64,000 nt of DNA. It comes from Clavaria fumosa. Taxonomy: Eukaryota > Basidiomycota > Agaricomycetes > Agaricales > Clavariaceae. Below, one piece after another: positions 53,237 through 62,795 of the stretch. How positions within the stretch are numbered: position 1 is the first letter of the stretch; each line of letters begins with the position of its first letter. Under the pieces are notes generated by a model. The model saw only the letters and a list, made by a program, of their open reading frames with translations, was not told the origin of the DNA and made no database searches. The position numbers and the translations under genes were made by a program. The stretch is taken from positions 992,001 to 1,056,000 of the forward strand of contig OX637798.1 of assembly GCA_951802425.1 (NCBI GenBank). The letters are read 5' to 3'.

Positions 53237-53989
53237 CTAGGCCTCCGGGCTCTCTTGGCGTTCGCGTGGTGGTGGTTCGGTCGGCGGCTCGAGTTCGGTG
53301 GGTGGGTCGACACTCGTCTCGCGTGTGTCGGGCACAAGGGGGTGTTCGTAGGCGTCGGCGGGGACAATCCACAGGGTCGTGACGTCGGTTGAAACGGGTA
53401 TGACCCAGGGGGGGCCTGTGCGACTGTGGTGTACGGCCCATTCTTCTTGTAGGATAGGCTCGGGCGGCAATGGAACTTCGAATCGCAATCTTGAACTCCG
53501 AGAATTCACCCATATCTCGACGAGGATGGGGGAGGCGCGGAGGACGCGTCGTTGTTGCTCGAACTGTAGCCCTCGTAGCTCGGTCCACATCGCGCGACTA
53601 AAGCTCACACTGAGCCGTTCGGCCATTCTGCGAAGCCAGACGTCGTCTTCGGGCTCCAGGAGCTCTCGGTTCTGTCGGAACTGCGGTATCCGTGAAGGGG
53701 GGTCGTCCGTCATCAGCGGTGGGGGGTCCAGTCCCAGCACTCGGCGTGCATGGGGGATGCGCACTGCATCTAGGATGTGGCGCATGCGGGCGGTTGTTCC
53801 AGGGGACGACGGTGGGCGCTGGAGCGCCGGCGGCGTGCCTCGCAGGTCCGGTCCAGGTCGCAGGTCAAGTGCGGGTCGTTGGCGGGTGGTCTCAGCGGGA
53901 GGGGGGCGCGGCAGGTGGTTCGGCCATCCTGCAGCGCGGCAGGCGTACATCCCGCGGCGTGGGGTTTGAGGGGTGCGGTCGGGCGGCAT
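53237..53989 (-). CDS. Gypsy G extra ORF between pol and 3' LTR
   Basis: 250 codons on the same strand as pol, starting about 100 bp after the pol stop and ending 38 bp before the 3' LTR. Residues 1-70 are Pro/Arg-rich; 100-205 look folded (WLRRMAERLSVSF, RAMWTELRGLQFEQQRRVLR, WAVHHSRTGPPWVIPVSTDV); the C-terminus is Pro/Glu-rich. No signal peptide, no transmembrane segment, no cysteine cluster, so it is not an evident envelope nor a relative of the B and C antisense genes. The opposite-strand ORF over it is Arg/Ser/Gly-rich and looks like a shadow. Function unknown. Confidence 0.6.
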   Translation of the reverse strand: MPPDRTPQTPRRGMYACRAAGWPNHLPRPPPAETTRQRPALDLRPGPDLRGTPPALQRPPSSPGTTARMRHILDAVRIPHARRVLGLDPPPLMTDDPPSRIPQFRQNRELLEPEDDVWLRRMAERLSVSFSRAMWTELRGLQFEQQRRVLRASPILVEIWVNSRSSRLRFEVPLPPEPILQEEWAVHHSRTGPPWVIPVSTDVTTLWIVPADAYEHPLVPDTRETSVDPPTELEPPTEPPPRERQESPEA

Positions 53990-54090
53990 GGCAGCGGGTG
54001 TAGGTTGTGAGGGGAGAGGAAGAAGGTGTTCGGTGGGCGAAATCGCTTGTGGTTTTCTTTTTAAGTGCTCGACCCTGAGTGTGTGATCAC

Positions 54091-57000
54091 TTAGATAAAA
54101 GACACCGTGAGAGAACGTGCTGCCTCAGGGTGTTTTCGGTGGAAGTCTGCGATCGCTTCGGCCGCTTTCTTCAGGTTCGCCTTCGGTTCCCACGTGTTGT
54201 CCTCGTGGGGGTAGCCGGTCCACTTCACCAAGTACTGCAGTTTGCGTCTGTGTTTTCGGCTCTTCAATACTTCTTCTACGTCATATTGTAGGTGGTCATC
54301 GATTAATTCGGGGGGCGGGCGTTCATCTGGGGTCTGATTGGGGAACTTTCCTTCTTTATACGGCGTAAGCAGTATCTCGTTGAACACCGGGTGGATCTTC
54401 CAAGTTACTGGCAGGTTGAGTCGGTAAGCGGCCGGCCCTACTTTCTCTATCACCACGAAAGGGCCGACTCTTCTGTCCGTGAGCTTTTCTGTGGGTCGTT
54501 CCGTGTTTAGGTTGGTGGCATCCAGCCAGACCAGGTTGCCTTTCTTGTAGTTTAATGTTTTTGTGTTTTTATGTTTGTCATAGGCAGTTTTCATGTATTG
54601 TGCGGCTTTTTCCATGGCCCTTTTGGCATTTTCTCTGGCTTTCTGTAGTTTTGCGGCGAAGTCAGAGGCCTCCGGGGTGTGCGGCACATCGGGTAGGCTA
54701 ATGTCACCCATTCGAGGGTGAAAACCATAATTTAAGAAGAAGGGGCTGTATTTGGTAGCGGAATGCTGCCGGTTGTTCAGGGCGAATTCCGCGGTGGGTA
54801 GCCAGTCCGACCAGTCATCCTGCATGAAGTCGACGTATGAGCGCAGGTATATCTCTATCTCCTGGTTCATCCTTTCCGTTTGTCCGTCGGTCTGCGGGTG
54901 ATAGGCAGTGCTCGGGTTTCCTTTTATCCCAATAATTTTGTAGAACTCCTCCATGAAGTTCGAGACGAACTGAGACCCTCGGTCGCTTATCACCTTGCAG
55001 GGCACTCCATGGCTACGAAGTACACGATCTCGCAGGATTTTTGCTGCTCCTAGTGCCGTGAGCTTTGTGTCTGTAGCTTCCAGTAGGGTCATCTTCGTGA
55101 GTTTGTCGCATATTACAAGGATGGCATTATGGGTAGTGGATTTTGATAGCGGCCCGATAAGGTCCCAAGTAATTGTATGCCACGGGCAGGGCGGTATCGC
55201 GTGCGGGTGCAGGGGCGCGCGTCGTTTCGTGCGGTCAGGTTTTGTCCTCTGACATTTCTCACAGCCATCTACGTATTCCGTTACATCTTCCTTCATCCCC
55301 GGCCATGTGAATTGCCGGGTAACACTCTCCAAGGTCTTTTCGGGTCCGGGGTGTCCTCCAAGCGGGGAGTCGTGTAGCTCCATCAGGACTTTATGTACTA
55401 GGTCCTGGGGTACCCAGATCTTTCCTTGGTGTCGGAAGAGTCCGTCTGTTCCTTTTTCGTAGGGTATCGTTTTAGGCGGCATAGTGTTTGTGTGTGCTTC
55501 CAGGAGTAATTGGTCAATTGTTGGCTCAGGGATTAGGAGTGTAGCAAGGCGCTGGGCGGGGAAAACCTGTACTAAGGGTTTTTCGTACTTGTCTGTTCCC
55601 TCCCAATGGTCCGGCCGTCGGGAGAGCGCATCCGCTTTCATGTTCGTTTTTCCTGGTTTGTACTTTACTTCGAAGTTAAAGCACTGTAACTTTGATTGCC
55701 ATCGCATTTGCCTGGGGTTGAGCTTTTGACTTTTTTGAAAATATTGAAGGTTTGCATGGTCGGTGTGGATTTCGAAAGGGTCCTTGGCCCCTAGCAAGTA
55801 GTGGCGCCACTCCTCTAGTCCCCTGATGATTGCTAAAAATTCCTTATCATATGTCGCATAGTTCATCTCCGCCGGGGAGAAGGTCTTCGAAATAAAGTCT
55901 ACGGGTCGCCAGACGCCGTCGGGTTGTTGCTGTGAAAGTACTCCTCCGGTGGCGTAATTACTCGCGTCTACTTCCATTTTCCACTTCCCTTCATCTTGTG
56001 GGATAGCCAGCACTACATCGCTTTGCAGTATATCAATTAGGCGTCTCCAGGCTCGTTCTTGTCGGTCCATCCAGATATACGGCGTGTTGTCGCTTAGTAG
56101 TTCATACAGCGGTTTGGCGATGGTAGCAAATCCCTGTATGAATCTTCGGAAATAGTTTAGTAGGCCGATCCCCTTTTGGAGGGCGTGTTTGTTCCTCGGC
56201 ACCGGCCAGTCGGCTATCCCTTTGCATTTCTTGGGCGAGTGCCGGATGCTCCCTTCTGAGATCAGTAATCCCAGGAATGTGACCTCTGACTGCTCTATCT
56301 TGCATTTCGATTCGCGGACGCAGAGGTCGTTTTCCTGTAATATCCTGAATACCTCGTGTAGTAAGCGTCGGTGTTCTTCGACCGTTTCTGTTGCCACTAG
56401 AATGTCGTCGATGTACACAAACACCTTCCCAGTGGCTATCAGCGTACGAAAGATATAGTTCATCCTTCTCTGGAAGACCGAAGGGGCATTCATTAATCCA
56501 AACTGCATGACGGTGGGCCGTACCGTGCCATATTTAGTGATTATCGCGGCGAGGTGTTGTGCCCACTCGGCCATCGCGACATTCCAATAGCCCCATTCCA
56601 CGTCTGTGCTTGAGAACACCTTAGCTTTCTTTAGACTTGCCACTGTCTTGTCGATCCTAGGTAGCGGGTATATGTCCTTGACACAAAACGAATTCAAACG
56701 TTTATAGTCGATAATGGGTCGCAGCTTGTCCCCTTCGTCTTTGAAGAAAATCGGGCTAACATAGTCCGATTCTCCCCAGACTAGTCGGCCGTTTTCCAAA
56801 TTTTCTTTGAGCCAAGCTTTCAAAGCCTCGTCTTCCCTATTGGTGAGTGGGTAGACTTTCGAGCGTAGGAAACCGGGGTCGTTCTTGAATTTGATTTCAT
56901 AGTCGATTCCCGGTAGGGATTTAGGTAGCCTCTGGCCAGTCTTTCCAGCAAACACCTGAGGGTATAAGGCCTTCCAGTCAAGCGCGGTTGCCGTGTCGTG

Positions 57001-57405
57001 TAGGCTTCGGAAGCCAAGGCCGTAATCCACAATGTGACAGTCTTTCTTCTTGCACTTGTCAAAGCGGACGTATTTCTCGAACCATCGGATGCTGGGGTTG
57101 TGGTACCGGAGCCAATCATGTCCTAGAATCGCTGGGTGACCGGTGACTCGCCCTAGTAGGAACTGCTTGATCTCGACGTGGCCCCCAATATTGAGTCGTA
57201 GGGCCACCGAGTGTTTAAAGGCCCCTGATACGTTCGTGGTCCCGTCGATATTTTTAAATATTATAGGCGTTTCGAGTCTCGTAAGGTTTATTTTCCTAGC
57301 CACAGCCCACTCTAGGTCCATGACAGACATCGTGCAGCCAGAGTCGACCAGTAACTTGATGTCGTGGGTTTCCTTAGTGTCCAGTGTGGTTACGAATCCT
57401 GGCAT
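54091..57405 (-). CDS. Gypsy G Pol (protease, RT, RNase H, integrase, chromodomain)
   Basis: 1104 codons without interruption. Protease LLVDSGCTMSVMD (residue about 20). RT about 200-370, with FGLMNAPSVFQ and FVYIDDILVAT (both Asp present). RNase H: EVDASNYATGGVLSQQ, NYATYDKEFLAI, HTDHANLQYFQ, KADALSRRPD. Integrase HHCC HDSPLGGHPG .. CEKCQRTK; DDE in TWDLIGPLSK, VISDRGSQFVS and QTDGQTERMNQE. Chromodomain QYDVEEVLKSRKHRRKLQYL then VKWTGYPHEDNTWEP, the part that targets integration to heterochromatin in chromoviruses. The open frame actually reaches back to the gag frameshift site, broken only by TGA 57415-57417, four codons before the first ATG. Confidence 0.95.
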   Translation of the reverse strand: MPGFVTTLDTKETHDIKLLVDSGCTMSVMDLEWAVARKINLTRLETPIIFKNIDGTTNVSGAFKHSVALRLNIGGHVEIKQFLLGRVTGHPAILGHDWLRYHNPSIRWFEKYVRFDKCKKKDCHIVDYGLGFRSLHDTATALDWKALYPQVFAGKTGQRLPKSLPGIDYEIKFKNDPGFLRSKVYPLTNREDEALKAWLKENLENGRLVWGESDYVSPIFFKDEGDKLRPIIDYKRLNSFCVKDIYPLPRIDKTVASLKKAKVFSSTDVEWGYWNVAMAEWAQHLAAIITKYGTVRPTVMQFGLMNAPSVFQRRMNYIFRTLIATGKVFVYIDDILVATETVEEHRRLLHEVFRILQENDLCVRESKCKIEQSEVTFLGLLISEGSIRHSPKKCKGIADWPVPRNKHALQKGIGLLNYFRRFIQGFATIAKPLYELLSDNTPYIWMDRQERAWRRLIDILQSDVVLAIPQDEGKWKMEVDASNYATGGVLSQQQPDGVWRPVDFISKTFSPAEMNYATYDKEFLAIIRGLEEWRHYLLGAKDPFEIHTDHANLQYFQKSQKLNPRQMRWQSKLQCFNFEVKYKPGKTNMKADALSRRPDHWEGTDKYEKPLVQVFPAQRLATLLIPEPTIDQLLLEAHTNTMPPKTIPYEKGTDGLFRHQGKIWVPQDLVHKVLMELHDSPLGGHPGPEKTLESVTRQFTWPGMKEDVTEYVDGCEKCQRTKPDRTKRRAPLHPHAIPPCPWHTITWDLIGPLSKSTTHNAILVICDKLTKMTLLEATDTKLTALGAAKILRDRVLRSHGVPCKVISDRGSQFVSNFMEEFYKIIGIKGNPSTAYHPQTDGQTERMNQEIEIYLRSYVDFMQDDWSDWLPTAEFALNNRQHSATKYSPFFLNYGFHPRMGDISLPDVPHTPEASDFAAKLQKARENAKRAMEKAAQYMKTAYDKHKNTKTLNYKKGNLVWLDATNLNTERPTEKLTDRRVGPFVVIEKVGPAAYRLNLPVTWKIHPVFNEILLTPYKEGKFPNQTPDERPPPELIDDHLQYDVEEVLKSRKHRRKLQYLVKWTGYPHEDNTWEPKANLKKAAEAIADFHRKHPEAARSLTVSFI

Positions 57406-57414
57406 GTCCAGTTG

Positions 57415-57417
57415 TCA
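57415..57417 (-). other. In-frame TGA in pol lead-in of gypsy G
   Basis: The pol frame between the slippage site and ATG 57405 reads GGA GAA TGA CAA CTG GAC ATG. Either a single CGA-to-TGA nonsense change or a readthrough codon (TGA followed by C). Everything on both sides is open. Confidence 0.85.
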
Positions 57418-57623
57418 TTCTCCTCCTTTCCCATATGTGGTTCTGGGGTCGGCATCCCAGTGCACATCATCATTATATCCTGGGAGTTTTTTAGAGGTGA
57501 GGTTTTTGAGGGTGTGCTTAGCCCTCTTGGCCTCTTTCGACAAAGGAAATAGCGGGGTGTCATTCATGGCTTGTTTTACATGTCGGCGAGCGGGTACAAT
57601 ATATAAGGATCCTGCCTTAGCAC

Positions 57624-58919
57624 TCAGGCGGATCCCTGCTGAAAATCCTCCTCTCCGGCATTCGATGTTGCGGCAGTCGTCTCTGGTCCAGGTGTCGGTG
57701 CTCTGGGCCTCTGTTGGATATGCAATTGATCTCTCAATTGCGCGATCGTGTTTTCCATCTCCTCGAAGTCGTTTCGAGTAGCAATGGAGGCGGCATAGGA
57801 AGGGTTAAACGACGTGAGGGAAGCCGGATGCGATTGTGGGTAGGCGGGCACTGGGTATGGAGACAGCGGGGGCGGTGTATAGTACCCAGGGGGCGACTGC
57901 ATTTCAAATGCATTGCCGAGCCTTGCCTGCTGTCTGGGCACGGCGCGACGTTGAGGTGGCTCTGGGCACAACCGTGCGGGGTGTCCGACTTGCCCACAAT
58001 TATAACAGACGAGCGGGCGGCGGGGGCCAGTCCCTCGGCTCGTGTCCATAGGGGTGCCTTGCCTCGTTCCGGGCGGGGGCTGCCTGTTCCACTGTGCAGG
58101 CGGCGGTCCTTGTTCTTGTTGTTGCTGCTGCTGTGGCGCACGTGGCTGCCATTGTGCTTGCTGGGGCTGCGCGGGTGGTGCATTCCACTGGTTCTGTGCT
58201 CCCCATACTGCCTGCGGTTGCCACTGGGGTGAGCGCCAGTAGCGGTTCTGCGGGGGTTGGCGCTGTGCGGGCTGGTTCCAGACGGGGCGTGGAGCGGGTG
58301 CCGTTTGGGCTCGCATTTCTCTTTGTACCGCTGTGTGTAGTTGGTGCTGGCGGTCTAGTCGTATCGTGAGCACCCGGAAAGCCTGGTAATCCGCGGGTTG
58401 CTCGGCGCAGGAGAGCACTTTCTCTATCAGCTTAGGGTGTAAGGCCCTCATTAGTAACACGTGGATTACGTTCCAGTGTGTCTCTTCGTCGTAGCCGGCC
58501 TGGTTCATCAGCGTCTCGAATTTCTGGAAAAACTGTGCAGCGTCCATCTGCACTTGCTTGAAGAGGTTGATCTTCTGGACGGCCAGGGCTTGGTCTTCAA
58601 TGGGGGAGAAGGCCTCCCTCATCCTCGCTTCAAAGGTCGCCCAGATGACCTGCTCTCCTCCTTCTTCCAGCAGAACCGTGGCAGCTTGATTTGCCCATTC
58701 TGCAGCGTAGCCTTCTGTCATGTTGCTCAAGGTGAAAACCACCTTGAGGAAGTCTGTGGGATATCTGGCAGCGTTCACCCTAAATTCCAGGTGGAGACTG
58801 CGGAGGAAGGTTTGGAACTCTGTTCGCTCTCCCGAGTAGGGGGCGATTTTCAAATTCAACATTATCGGTGCCGCTGCGGGGGCGGGGGCAGGTGCGGGTG
58901 CGGGTGCGGCGTCAGCCAT
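57624..58919 (-). CDS. Gypsy G Gag
   Basis: 431 codons. Ala/Pro repeat start (APAPAPAPAPA), Gag core KIAPYSGERTEFQTFLRSLH and EGYAAEWANQAATVL, a Gln/Pro-rich middle, and zinc knuckle CYNCGQVGHPARLC near 310. A short coiled coil near 395 (EEMENTIAQLRDQLHIQQ). The stop of ORF1 lies 4 nt before the ATG. It ends GAT TTT CAG CAG GGA TCC GCC TGA, containing the -1 site. Confidence 0.93.
   Translation of the reverse strand: MADAAPAPAPAPAPAAAPIMLNLKIAPYSGERTEFQTFLRSLHLEFRVNAARYPTDFLKVVFTLSNMTEGYAAEWANQAATVLLEEGGEQVIWATFEARMREAFSPIEDQALAVQKINLFKQVQMDAAQFFQKFETLMNQAGYDEETHWNVIHVLLMRALHPKLIEKVLSCAEQPADYQAFRVLTIRLDRQHQLHTAVQREMRAQTAPAPRPVWNQPAQRQPPQNRYWRSPQWQPQAVWGAQNQWNAPPAQPQQAQWQPRAPQQQQQQEQGPPPAQWNRQPPPGTRQGTPMDTSRGTGPRRPLVCYNCGQVGHPARLCPEPPQRRAVPRQQARLGNAFEMQSPPGYYTPPPLSPYPVPAYPQSHPASLTSFNPSYAASIATRNDFEEMENTIAQLRDQLHIQQRPRAPTPGPETTAATSNAGEEDFQQGSA
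57642..57648 (-). promoter_or_regulatory. -1 frameshift heptamer G GAT TTT, gypsy G
   Basis: The gag frame reads GAG GAT TTT CAG; a -1 slip on G GAT TTT enters the pol frame, open to the TGA at 57415. The same heptamer is at the equivalent place in gypsy I. Confidence 0.65.
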
Positions 58920-58923
58920 TTGT

Positions 58924-59328
58924 TCAGTCGAGGTCTTCGAGCCAAATTCGGGGTGGGTCTTGGAAAAGGTCTATACGCAGACGATCTTGTAGCGGTCCGA
59001 AGGTGAGGTCGGTTTGTGCTTCGGAAGAGCGGTGTGTAAGGGGTGTCTCGTCGGTCTGCGTGGCAACAGACAAATGTGTGGGTTCTTCGAGTTCTTCGAG
59101 AGCACTTTGATAGTCGCTTTCTTCCTCGAAGAGGTCTTCTTCTTCGGTTAGGAACTCCTGGGTTTCTTGCAAGTATGCTTCTTCTGCTGCGGCTTCAGTC
59201 AGTGCCGCTAATAACTGGTTTCGGAAGGTTCGCCACTCTGGCAGGTGTGCGATTGACAGCGGGTTGTTCGTGCTTGGATCTCTTGGCAAGCAAAGTCTTC
59301 TGGTAGCAAAGTGGTATCTCGGCGCCAA
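58924..59328 (-). CDS. Gypsy G ORF1 upstream of gag
   Basis: 134 codons, acidic, with a helical Glu-rich middle (EAAAEEAYLQETQEFLTEEE) and two TQTD/AQTD motifs (SVATQTDE, SSEAQTDL). It stops 4 nt before the gag ATG. Comparable ORFs precede gag in F and I. Function unknown; QTD motifs resemble those bound by dynein light chain LC8, which is speculation. Confidence 0.6.
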   Translation of the reverse strand: MAPRYHFATRRLCLPRDPSTNNPLSIAHLPEWRTFRNQLLAALTEAAAEEAYLQETQEFLTEEEDLFEEESDYQSALEELEEPTHLSVATQTDETPLTHRSSEAQTDLTFGPLQDRLRIDLFQDPPRIWLEDLD

Positions 59329-59568
59329 CTGCGCAGCCTCGGATAGTCTTGAGTATAGGAATCTTTCGTAAGTCCTGGATTGTGGTGTGTTCGGCGGTGT
59401 CAGCTGTTCAAAGTCTGTATCGGTGTCCAGTTCAAGGAGGGCCCTCCTCCTAATCGATCGTTCGTACGATGTCCAAAAACGCGCCAGTTTTCTTCTCGAG
59501 ATACACGAGTCTTGCTTCGACTCGGGCGAGGGTGGGTGCCTAGGTCCGTGAGGAGGTAGGCGGTGGAG

Positions 59569-59579
59569 AGGTTGTTACT
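59569..59579 (-). promoter_or_regulatory. Gypsy G primer-binding site (self-priming type)
   Basis: Adjacent to the 5' LTR the minus strand reads AGTAACAACCT (11 nt). The plus strand of the LTR has the same 11-mer at 59667-59677, so an RNA starting AGGTTGTTACT would pair with it perfectly, giving an R-U5 of about 98 nt. Length and position match the 11-nt self-priming of Tf1. Confidence 0.7.
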
Positions 59580-59927
59580 TGTCAACAATTGTCGCGTTGA
59601 CTCCCGGGTATTCGAGGAACTCAGGCAGAGTTGGCCGAATGGGAGCAAAGGAGGTATGTGATAGGAAGTAACAACCTAAGAGGTTGTTACAGGTGGGTAC
59701 GGCTACTTATATACTACAGGGGGGTGAGTCATAACGCAGCATGGGGAAAGCGTGTAGTCCGTGCATAGGAGGCGAGGCCGGGAATGACTCACGTGTGATA
59801 ACATAAGAGGGGCGCGGCATGAGGCATGTGGTACGTGAGAAGGGGAAGGCGTGTGATGAGTAGAGAAAGGAGGGGAGTGATATGGTGAAAGGGAAAAGAA
59901 GGGGGGTGACGTGGTAGAATTGTAACA
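59580..59927 (-). repeat. Gypsy G 5' LTR
   Basis: 348 bp, about 99% identical to the 3' LTR. CACGTG at 59790-59795; hairpin GTAACAACCT-AAG-AGGTTGTTAC at 59668-59690. Confidence 0.97.
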
Positions 59928-59932
59928 CTCAT

Positions 59933-62795
59933 AGGCCTCCTCCAAGAAGCTATCAGCAGCGGGGTTGTTCGACTCGATGAGGCGAAGGTCAGGGAGGGCG
60001 ACAGGGTGCCTAGCGTAGTCGAGTAGGAAAGGAGAGATGTCGGAGCTTCCGTAGGATCGGTTGTTGAGGGCGAACTCCGTAATTGGGAGCCAGGAAGCCC
60101 AGCTCTCAGGCATCTCGCTACAGACGTGTTTTAGTAGCGTAAATACTTCCTGGTTGGCCCTTTCCGTGAGGCCGTCGGTTTGGGGGTGATATGCCGTGCT
60201 AGGGTTAGTTCCTACGCCCAGTTGTCCATACACGTTTTTGAGGAATTTAGCCACGAAATTTGATCCTCAGTTGCTTGTGACTTTGGACGGAAGTCCGTGG
60301 CTGGCATAGATGCGGCGTAGGAATATTCGGGCTGCTCCCTTGCTCGTCAGGTCCATACTGATGGGCTCTAGTAAGGAAGACCTCGTGGCTCGGTCCCGAA
60401 TGACCAGGACTCCGTCATAGCCTTCAGAGGGGTTTAGTGGTCCTACGATGTCCCAGCTTATTTCATCCCACGGCTGCAGCGGGGAGGGAAAAGGGTGTAG
60501 AGCAGGTCGGTTCCCAGTACGATTGATCTTATTTCTTTGGCAGTGCCAACACCGTTGAATGCGGGATCGAACGTCGCTATCGAGTCCGGGCCAGTCGAAG
60601 TTTTGACGGACGTTTTCGCTGGTCTTCCAGATACCTGGGTGCCCGGCTGAGGGGGCATCGTGGTGGATAGCCAGCACATCGTCGACTAGGTTAGGGGGGA
60701 CCCAAATCTTGTTTCGATAGTATTTGACCCCATCGGCTTCCTGTATGATGGCAGGTCCATGCGTAGTTTCCGTTTGACCAGCCTTGATGCGGTCAAGAAG
60801 ACTTGGTTTGGTTGTTGATTTAAAGAGGACATCTGGTAGTAGTGGGGCTAGGGTCGGGGTAGTTGCGTCGTCATGGTCGGGCCGGCGGGACAGTGCGTCG
60901 GCGGCGGTGTTGGTCTTGCCCGGCCGGTGCTTGATCTCGAAGTTATACAGAGCCAGGAGGGCCCTCCAACGATTTTGTCTTCCATTAAGCAGATTAGGTT
61001 TACGGAAATAGGCCAGGTTGGCATGGTCAGTCCAAACCTCGAAGGGTACAGGGGTTGCGATGAGATATTGTGGCCAGGCTTCAAGAGCACGGACGATGGC
61101 TAGCAGTTCCTTATCGTAGGTATCGTAGTTCTTCTCGGCGTTCTTGAGAGCTTTAGAAAAACAATCAATCATTGCCCAGTTACCGTCCTCTTGCTGTTGG
61201 TATAGGATACTGCCTATCGCAACATTGGAGGCATCTGTTTCGATCTTCCAGCTACCCTCATCCTTGGGGACTGCTGTACGTCGTCCGTCAAGTAGTTGTT
61301 GGATGAGGCGGTCAAAGGCATTCTTCTCGTCTAAGCCCCACTGCCAATCTTTATTCCCTGTGAGTTGGTGGAGAGGGATTGCGGTCGTGGCGAAGTCGGG
61401 GATGTGTCTCCTAAAATAATTCAGAAACCCAAGGAATTTCTGGACTTCTCTTTTGGACCGCGGGACAGGCCATTCTCGTATTCCAGCACACAGTCGTTCT
61501 GACTTCTCGATATGTCCACATCGGATATAGTGCCCCAGGAACTCAACCTCACTTTTTTGGAAGTGGCATTTCTCCAGCCTTAGGCAGAGCGAGTTTTCTG
61601 CGAGTCTTTGGAGGACGGCACGAGTAAGTCGCTGGTGTGTTTCCAGGTCCGGCGTGTGGATGAGGATGTCGTCGATGTAAACGTGTACGTGGCCGGTGGC
61701 TATTTCTTCTTGGAGAATGGCATTCATGAAGCGCTGAAATCGGGCTGGGGCATTGGTCAGTCCAAACCCCATAACAGTATACTCGAATTGGCCTTCCGGG
61801 CAGATAAATGCTGTTAGCCATTCGTCGCCTTCTCGAATCTTGACATTGTTAAAGCCGCGTACGACATCCATTTTGGTGAAGAAGACTTTTCCTTTGAGGG
61901 CATCGAGGATGTCTCGGATAAGGGGGAGGGGGTGTGCGTCCTTCTTTGTCACGGCATTAAGTTCTCGGTAGTCGATTATGGGGCGTAACTTTTTCCCTTC
62001 TTGCTTAAAGAAGAGAGGCGAGGCCCAGGGTGAGTTTGAAGGTCGTATTCGTCCACTCTTTAGGTTTTCCTCGATCCACAACTTCAATTCCGGGTAGTAC
62101 GCACGTGGCACGGAGTAGATTTTTGACCGCTTGGGGACAGCCCCTTCCTTTAGTTCGATCGGATGGTCTATGGCGCCTCGGGAGGGGGGTAATTTCGCGA
62201 ATTCTGCGATCGAGAAAACCTTCGGGAATTCTTCGTGGTAGGGGGGTACTACGGTTTCGACGAAAGCACCTTGCGTGAGTACCACGCTAGGTTTGGGGAA
62301 CTCGATCGTTCGGTCGATCCAGTCAATTGTGGGGTTGTTCCTTCTCAACCAGTCGTCTCCTAGGTAGAGGTGGGGAGGGTGAAATTGTCCAACTAGGAGG
62401 GTGATTTTCTGGCGGAAGTCCTGTCCAATGGAGATGATCAGGTCGGCAGTTTTAGTTACCATCCCTAGGGCGTTGGAAGTTCCGTCAGCATTGATCGAGT
62501 ATAGGGGTTGGGGGAGGTCCCGTAACCTTAACCCTAGGCTCTGGGCATATTTCTTGTCGATAGCGGAGGCTGAGCATCCTGAGTCCACAAGGGCATATCC
62601 CAGTCTTCTCCTCCCATTGCTGGGGTTCTCCATCGTAATGGGTATTTCCATACAAGGCTTTTCGGGGTTAGCCTTGGTTTTCTCTTTCCTCAGGTTCAGT
62701 CTGGGGGACAGAGAAGGGGTCACCAGGACCTGTTTATTCACGGCGGGGGTACAAGGGGGTACATAACTTTTCACCAGCGAAGAGTCTGAACTCAA
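59933..62795 (-). pseudogene. Gypsy I Pol
   Basis: 60267-62795 is one 842-codon frame beginning without ATG, in -1 register to gag. Protease LVDSGCSASAID; RT FGLTNAPARFQ and VHVYIDDILIH; RNase H ETDASNVAIGSILYQQ, WTDHANLAYF and AADALSRRPD; HHCC HDAPSAGHPG .. CWHCQRNK; first Asp in SWDIVGPL. At the second integrase Asp the sequence is TSN-stop-GSNF instead of TSDRGSNF: two adjacent transitions destroy the active site and end the frame at 60267. The core then continues to 59933 (QTDGLTERANQE) and the gypsy G insertion. Confidence 0.9.

Larger units (their letters stand above)
52851..59927 (-). mobile_element. Gypsy G: young, complete Ty3/Gypsy element, 7077 bp
   Basis: LTRs 52851-53198 and 59580-59927 (348 bp each) differ at about four positions. 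TSD CTCAT at 52846-52850 and 59928-59932. Minus-strand order: 5' LTR, PBS, ORF1, Gag, frameshift site, pol of 1104 codons with PR, RT, RNase H, IN and chromodomain, an extra ORF, PPT (AGGAGGGGAACTA), 3' LTR. The only visible defect is one TGA (57415-57417) between the frameshift site and the protease. This is the best candidate in the window for a recently active element. Confidence 0.95.

Noticed and set aside
53379..53969. 196-codon plus-strand ORF
   Set aside because: Arg/Ser/Gly-rich shadow of the gypsy G extra ORF, whose minus-strand reading has a far more protein-like make-up.
53237..53989. Envelope gene interpretation of the gypsy G extra ORF
   Set aside because: No signal peptide, fusion peptide, transmembrane segment or cysteine pattern of an envelope protein.
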